From contig MU405363.1 of assembly GCA_022836615.1 (NCBI GenBank), forward strand, positions 1 through 64,000: a DNA stretch of 64,000 nucleotides. The letters are read 5' to 3'. The DNA comes from Annulohypoxylon bovei var. microspora. Taxonomy: Eukaryota; Ascomycota; Sordariomycetes; Xylariales; Hypoxylaceae. Below, piece after piece: positions 58,028 through 64,000 of this stretch. A program made the position numbers and the translations under genes. How positions within the stretch are numbered: position 1 is the first letter of the stretch; every line of letters starts with the position of its first letter. The notes under the pieces were generated by a model. That model was not told the origin of the DNA, ran no database searches, and saw only the letters and a program-made list of their open reading frames with translations.

Positions 58028-61000
58028 TGTAGCAATAGTGAAAGGTGGATGAAAAGGAACAATCTCAGCCAGGCAGGTAAAGATTTCTGAGACGGGATCA
58101 AGCGCTATCAGATACGCGACTGGAGTTAAGTGTAGGTGGTAGAAGAACGAACTTAAATCAAGACCTGATCGTGAGAGAATGGAAGGTGTATTGAAGCAGG
58201 AGGAAGTGCAAACACACCAGCACCCAAATTTAAGTCCAACCTACCTGTTACTATACAAGTAGGAAGTTGTGCACGTGCCACCCCCACCACAAACCTTATA
58301 TCTGAGGACATTCTACTACCGGTGGGCGTCGTGGGGCTGCCGGCTGGCACCCACCTGCACACCAACGCATTAGAGTACCTACTTCCTTCTACCTAATCCA
58401 CCTCGCGCAATTCCTAACCTCCTACACATCATATCATTCTCAATACTGATCTCGATTACCTCTTCTAGGCCCTTGTCGACTTGAACCTATACCTATGAAG
58501 ATGAAGAGGGCCTGGAGCATTTATTGAAATTCTATGAAATAGAACGGTCCCGTAATAAGGCGATCAAGCTCCTAGTGAAGACTTCGTCGTTGTTCGTCAC
58601 TGTCCATGACTACTTGTCGATGTTACGTGCCTGGTCTATAGAGTTGCGCGAAGATATCCCAGAGGTCATGGGCATGTGGAATAGTATACCTTTACCGCCA
58701 GAAACGAAATCGGTAGTTGTGGATTTCCCCCTGGATTTACTAATGGTTGACAAAGAGGAGACTGAACTTTCTTGAGGGCGAAGGTGGCTCGAAATTTAAA
58801 TAGGACAACCAGTTTTAAAGCTCGATATGGAACAATCTAGTCACTTTGACAATGATGGCATCTTTAGAGGAGGGCTTTAAGAAGAATGAAATATGTTTTT
58901 TTTCTAGTTACCGGCACCTCGGTAGGTAGATTACTGGGTTTGTATTGTGTAGTCTTTATAAAAGAAATGAGCTGATGCTTACTCTGCCTTATTGTTGGCT
59001 TTATCAGAGACTTTAAATATTCAACCCCTCCACAAAACGCCCAAGAAAAGATACTTATTGTCTCTGAATAGTTTCAAAATCAGTGAGAAAGTCTTTAATG
59101 TTACCTAAATTATTTATAATTTTCAAGGTAAGGGAGTTATATAATGACATCTTTAACTAACTAATGGTTTATCACTAAAGCTTTTCTTTCAAGGCAATTT
59201 CTCACCTATAATAATAACTCTTATAGTCAGGAGTAATAGTTTGAAAATACCTACAATGTATTTACATTCTTTAAATATGGTGCAATGGAGTCTTACCATA
59301 AAGCAAGGTGGCTTATTGAAGCTGATGTAATAGTCCCATGGAAGTGACAAATATCACTTCCATGTTATTGTGGTGATGCATTAAGGCCAGGGGGTGAGAG
59401 TTGGAACAATTTAATACCATCAGTGATTTAATAAGATAACACGAGTTTTTAAAAGGGTTAGACGTTAATATTAGGTTTTTATTTATTTAACATAACTACT
59501 GTTATTAGTAGGTTTTTCAGTATAATTTCTGTCTTGCTTTTGTTTCAGTACTTTAATAAAACTTTAACAGTTTTCTAAGATAAAGTAGGTAGGTTATCTA
59601 ACAACTCGTAACAATATTTCATCTACACTTATTCTATAATTCTTTAGAATGTACTTCAGAGGCAAACATGATAAAGCCTAAACTGTCGAACAAAGGGATA
59701 AGTCATAAATACTAATCCCCAGTATGTCCCGACTCCCGAGTCTTCCTTTAACATAGAAAATTTGTGAAGTCACACTCGATATGGTGTACACATGAGAGGT
59801 AATAAAGAAGCATATATTTTGAGCTATTACCTAAGTGGTGTTAATAGATCGTAGCCTACCAGAACAATCGTCAATTACATATTAGGTAATTAATCTACCC
59901 CGGATCAATTTAAAGCATAGACATGCTCATAGCTTTGCAATGCCCCTATCCAGCTGCGTAACGTCAGCTCAGCCGGGGCAGGGCAGGGCTAAATAATAAT
60001 TATCGAGGCTAGTTTAAACTCACGAATGTTGATAGGTTGTTCGGGAACATCCTAATGCATCCATGATATAGTCTAACCGTTTCCTAATTAAGGAATATGT
60101 TTCTAGATCAACCTCCTAAGCTTCAGCTTTCACCATAATATACAGTGAAGGCTGGTGATATTATTGAGTTCATAAAGTCTCACGGAACTAACCTTAACAC
60201 ATGTCTCCGCGAGAAGCATGATGAAGCCGCAATTTGCTTATTGCGATGTATAATAATTCTCATCGGATTACACCATGGGGGTTCGGAGATAAGAAAAAAA
60301 ATACTCGGAAACGATGTTGCATAGGTAGACAATAGTTTATGCGTTGTTCTAATGTCTAGATAGCTCCATAATGGCCATTCTCCACAACTGCGGATAGACT
60401 ACCTAAGTAACTAACTCCACCGGACTGATTTGGCGGTAGTATATCAAGACCTAAGCAGTAGGTAGGTATGTAGATAGACCTCCATCGCTCGTAATGCACG
60501 AAATACGTGGTACGGAACAGCAGAGATCTAGTTAGCTCCTATCGAGTCGCGTTCTTAAAGCATAAGCTCATCAGAAGGATTCAGGAGGGGTGAATGATTA
60601 AGTGGATAAGCTAGCAAGAAGTGCAGAAAAAGCCGCGCCATCTAAAAAACAAAAGGACAGTTAGAATGAAGCAAATCGTGCGAAGTTTCCTTGAATAATG
60701 TTGGCAACGATAAAATTGCATTGAATATTGATTTTAAAGAGGAAAAGACTCTAATACGTCGCTAAGTAGCGTGCTCCCTTTTTTAATAGAAGTCTTATAT
60801 AGATGGTTTGTAATAAACATGGGACGACTCAAAAATGGTAAGTTCAGAAGCTACCCCGGCAAGTTGTTAATCTGCGTGATGTGATCGAAGGATCGGGGGA
60901 GTATTACACGTGTATGCTATATCTCCGGCCAAGGACCATAGCTACCCAAGTTGGCAGGTCGTATCGCTGACCTGAGGACCCTGAAGCGCCCTTGTTGGAC

Positions 61001-61235
61001 CTAGCCCCTGTTTCTCGCCGACGCTATTGGACGCTCCCGCGAGGACAGGCATGGCTTCGGAGCATGGGTACATGGATCTTCTACATACTGAGCCTCCCTC
61101 CGTCCACGTGGGAGGAGTGCGTCCCGGATCTGCATTCCTTTATTTTGAGCTCCTCCCCCCCCCAAGTCTTAGCCTCCAGGTACCGAATCGCGTTCCTGCA
61201 TCCCTTAGCTAGGCAGTCACTCAACCCAACTCAGG
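58028..61235. other. 3.2-kb gene-poor stretch
   Basis: The first part should carry the RNase H promoter. The 58.8-60.9 kb part is AT-leaning and has no credible gene. It contains a perfect 11-bp hairpin (59337-59364, arms CATGGAAGTGA/TCACTTCCATG). A short open stretch at 58524-58775 lacks an ATG start and family resemblance. Immediately upstream of the FAD oxidase lies its promoter, with a C-run at 61147-61156. Confidence 0.5.
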
Positions 61236-62755
61236 ATGCGATCTTCTACTGGACTACTTGGCCTGCTGGCCGGCTTTGGCATGGCATGCGCCACCTCGGC
61301 TGTCTCCTCGATCGACACTGACCTCAAGTGCAAACTGTCGTCCGGTGCTAGCATTTCTCACAATGCGTCCGTGGCTCCGCGCTGGAGCGAATACGGCGCT
61401 CCTCAGCCCGGCACCATCGTGTCTGTCGCGACTGAAGCCGACGTGCAAGCTACGGTCCGTCGAACCCACACGTGATAGTCGAGCGATATAGCTAACAACT
61501 CGTAGGTCCAATACTGCGTTCAGGAGAACATTCCGTTCTTAGCTCAGAACGGAGGCCACGGCTGGAGTGGTGCATTCACCTTGGGCGAGAACGGCGTCTT
61601 GATCAACTTGCGCGGCCTCAACAATACTGTCTTCAGCGCCGATAAGACGCAAGCAACTATCGGAGGAGGCGCTGCTATCCAAGAGGTTATCAACCAGGCA
61701 TTCAGCAACGATGTCCAAATCCTTACCGGTAACTGCAACTGCGTAGGAGCGCTCGGCGCAGGTCTCGGCGGAGGCTACGGCAACTTGATGGGTCTCTACG
61801 GCCTCAGCATCGATAACTACCTTTCCTTCAACGTCGTCCTAGCCAATGGAAGCCTCGTCACCGTGACCCCTGCCCAGGAGGACCTTTGGTGGGCTCTTCG
61901 TGGCGCGGGCCCTAACTTCGGCATCGTCACCTCGGCCGTCATGAAGACAACTCCGCTGCCGCAGGCCGAGAACATAGCCTGGACTGGCGGGTTATGGTTC
62001 ACCGAGGACAAGATCGAGCAGGTCACGCAGGGTATCGAAGATCTTAAGCTTGAGGCACCCATGAACATCTTCCTCTACTTCCTCACGTCGAACGGCGAAC
62101 CGACGGTGCTCGTGACGGTCTTCTACTACGGTACGGAGGCCGAAGGACGCGAGGCGTTCAAGTCGATCATCGATATCGGGCCTTACGATGATACGACCGC
62201 GGTGCTACCGCAGAACGAGTGGAACGCCGGCGCTGACGGCTTCTGCACCAAGGGCGAGCGCAAGCCCACGTACAGCGCTGGTTTCGATACCTTCGTCCCA
62301 TCCACCTGGCGCCAGGTCTGGAACGACTATACCGAGTTCCTCACCAACCCCAACACGAGCGCCACGACTGTGGTTGTCGAGTGCTACTCGCTCGACAAGG
62401 CCCAATCGTTCGGGTCGGACTCCGCGTCGTTCGCGAACCGTGACATCCGCTTCAACGGCTTTACCATCTCCTGGTACCCGGATGCCAGCCTTGACGCGAC
62501 AGCCGAAGCGTTCGGCTCCGGTTTCCGTGATCTGTTACGCGCAGACGACGGATTATCATCCAACCGCACGTAAGTACCCTCCTAAATCTGCCACGATTCT
62601 GGTGTATGTTGCTAACGACCTAATCTAGATACGTCAACTTTGCCTTTGGAGACGAGCCCAACGATGCCGTATACAACAACAGCACGCAAAGGCTACAACA
62701 GCTCAAGAAGGAATATGACCCCAACAACGTTTTTAACCAGTGGTTTGACCTATAG
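61236..62755 (+). CDS. secreted FAD-linked oxidase, glucooligosaccharide-oxidase-like
   Basis: Secreted flavin oxidase of the PCMH/BBE class. Exons 61236-61454, 61506-62569 and 62629-62755 give 469 aa. A signal peptide is visible (STGLLGLLAGFGMACATS). AQNGGHGWSG holds the His and GNCNCVGALG holds the Cys expected to link FAD at two points, as in glucooligosaccharide and related carbohydrate oxidases. Then comes GAGLGGGYGNLMGLYGLSIDN, and the BBE tail ends with KKEYDPNNVFNQWF. First intron donor is GTCCGT. The family oxidises sugars or other alcohols and makes H2O2. It is convergent with the GMC gene and 13 kb from the terpene cluster, so probably separate. Confidence 0.93.
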
Positions 62756-63136
62756 CAAGATACTTAGACCTTTAGGAACCAACTATGTTACATAAAAATA
62801 GGGATATTAATTAATTTGGTTCCGTGGACGACTCATCCCACGGGAGTGCATATACTCTGTAAATAGTTCATATTGTCTACAATTTTAATCTGAGTTAGTT
62901 GTTGAATGATGCTACAAGAGTTCCTGCTTGCCTACCCGTTCCTAAGTAGGAACACGTGAATGTTACATTCGATATATCCCATCGGCTTGCGTATAGTATT
63001 GATTACTCGTAGTTACCTACTGCCTACCTAGGTACCTAGGTAGGTAGGTAGTTCAGAGGGCGTCTTGAATTATCTAGCGCTCGAGTTTCGGTACTATATA
63101 TCTAAGGTTCGTAAAGACGATGCTAATTTTTTAACC
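62756..63136. other. intergenic between convergent oxidoreductase genes
   Basis: 381 bp. The notable feature is a dense tandem of CCTAGGTA/CTACCTAGG words at 63021-63050. It should contain both terminators. Confidence 0.5.
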
Positions 63137-64000
63137 TTAAGCATCAGCGGCGATGATGTCCGCAGCCTGTTCTGCAACACCATATAAGCTTGCCATCGGG
63201 TGTCCGCCGACAGGGCTTGGGAAGATACTAGCATCGCAGATTCTGAGACCCTGGACTCCCTTGACCTTGAGATCTCCGTCCACAACAGTGCCTAGGGGGC
63301 AGCTCCCCGCAGCGTGGAAGTGGGCCACGCCGACAGCCCTGATCCGGTTCTCGATCTCGCTGTCAGAGGACTCTGGCGTAAGCGGGGTCATACCCGGGAA
63401 CGCCACCTCTGACTCCACATAGCCCTTCAGAGCCTCCGTACCGAGCATGAGCTTAAGTACCCGCCTCACACCATGGATGAGACAAACGCGGTCGAGCGCG
63501 GTTGTGAAATAGTTGGGCTCGATGAGCGGGGTGGCGTTGTCGATGTCTTGAGCCAACGATACGCGACCACGGCTGCTCGGCAGAGTGAGCATGACGGAGG
63601 TACAAACGATGCTGCCGTCGAGAGGAAATGCGGGCGCTAATGGGTGATAAACGACGAGCGTCTCCACAAAAACGCGCCCTGGCTGAAGCAGTGCTTCTCG
63701 CTCCGCACCGATGACGCCATCTTCGTCGAGAGCCTTCTCTAAAATATCACGCGGGGGACCTTCGTTGTTGTTCCAGTCAGCCGGCATGCCGGCTACGAAG
63801 ACCGGATCGGACAGATTGGGATGGCCTACGGCGAGTCCGCGAGAAGGGTCTTTGAGCTTGAACCACTGAAACAAGGCAAAGTGATCGAAATACTGTTGGC
63901 CTACGCTGGGCAGGGGATGGACTAGTGGGATCCCGTGTCCGGATAGGGTCGAGGGGTCCCCAACACCCGAGCGGAGTAGAAGGCGTGGCGTCTGCAGCGA
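63137..64000 (-). CDS. GMC oxidoreductase, 5' end cut by the window
   Basis: C-terminal 287 or so residues of a glucose-methanol-choline family flavoenzyme. The N-terminal FAD motif lies beyond the window. Present are SLQTPRLLLRSGVGDPSTL (substrate-domain signature), the catalytic His in VAHFHAAGSCPLGTVVDG, and the C-terminal active-site loop PVGGHPMASLYGVAEQAADII. The frame is open continuously from the window edge to the stop at 63137. The family oxidises alcohols, including aryl alcohols and sugars. It is convergent with the FAD oxidase. Confidence 0.92.
   Translation of the reverse strand, partial: SLQTPRLLLRSGVGDPSTLSGHGIPLVHPLPSVGQQYFDHFALFQWFKLKDPSRGLAVGHPNLSDPVFVAGMPADWNNNEGPPRDILEKALDEDGVIGAEREALLQPGRVFVETLVVYHPLAPAFPLDGSIVCTSVMLTLPSSRGRVSLAQDIDNATPLIEPNYFTTALDRVCLIHGVRRVLKLMLGTEALKGYVESEVAFPGMTPLTPESSDSEIENRIRAVGVAHFHAAGSCPLGTVVDGDLKVKGVQGLRICDASIFPSPVGGHPMASLYGVAEQAADIIAADA

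Noticed and set aside
58524..58775. 83-codon plus-strand frame
   Set aside because: It has no ATG start, no recognisable domain and no supporting context.
60992..61321. 109-codon frame upstream of the FAD oxidase
   Set aside because: It overlaps the promoter and the start of the oxidase in another frame and shows no family motif.
1..64000. CRISPR arrays or bacterial-type operons
   Set aside because: No regularly spaced repeats with unique spacers, and gene structure is eukaryotic throughout.

Overview
This is nuclear DNA from a filamentous ascomycete (Pezizomycotina). The genes carry many short (about 40-90 nt) GT-AG introns. The protein families are typical of filamentous fungi: Zn2Cys6 regulators, PTH11/rhodopsin-like membrane proteins, CYP monooxygenases, secreted berberine-bridge-type FAD oxidases and a heterokaryon-type dynamin. 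The left end is an AT-rich block with the transition-mutated look of repeat-induced point mutation (RIP). Gene content suggests Sordariomycetes, but I cannot fix the genus.

Left block (1-15.7 kb): no genes. It holds a RIP-degraded LTR retrotransposon (278-6609, two 216-bp LTRs, matching 5-bp flanks), more AT-rich debris with a third LTR tail, and four copies of an approximately 1.1-1.2 kb unit containing a 12-bp G-rich minisatellite. One unit is inverted relative to the other three. RIP-type mutation fades from left to right through these units.

Middle block (15.9-48.3 kb): a dense oxidative gene cluster around an aristolochene-synthase-type sesquiterpene cyclase (33609-34792). Going left to right: SDR, P450, an inverted-repeat (MITE-like) element, AflR-like regulator, SDR, secreted FAD oxidase, P450, rhodopsin-like membrane protein, P450, terpene synthase, zinc-finger-less fungal transcription factor, dihydroflavonol-reductase-like SDR, salicylate-hydroxylase-like flavoprotein, allantoate-permease-family MFS transporter, Zn2Cys6 regulator, and an alpha/beta hydrolase. 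The cyclase would turn farnesyl diphosphate into a bicyclic eremophilane-type hydrocarbon, and the three P450s, three SDRs and flavoproteins would oxidise it. The right part (39.7-48.3 kb) could instead be a separate aromatic-acid catabolic module.

Right block (48.5-64 kb): a 685-bp inverted-repeat element with a perfect 10-bp target duplication, a large F-box/ankyrin gene divergent from a dynamin-like GTPase, RNase H1, a gene-poor 3.2-kb stretch, then a convergent pair of oxidoreductases: a bicovalent-type FAD oxidase and a GMC oxidoreductase cut by the window end.

Exon boundaries were derived by eye from splice signals, reading-frame continuity and conserved family motifs. Totals divide by three for all multi-exon genes where exons are listed. 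No GC percentages or database searches were computed.
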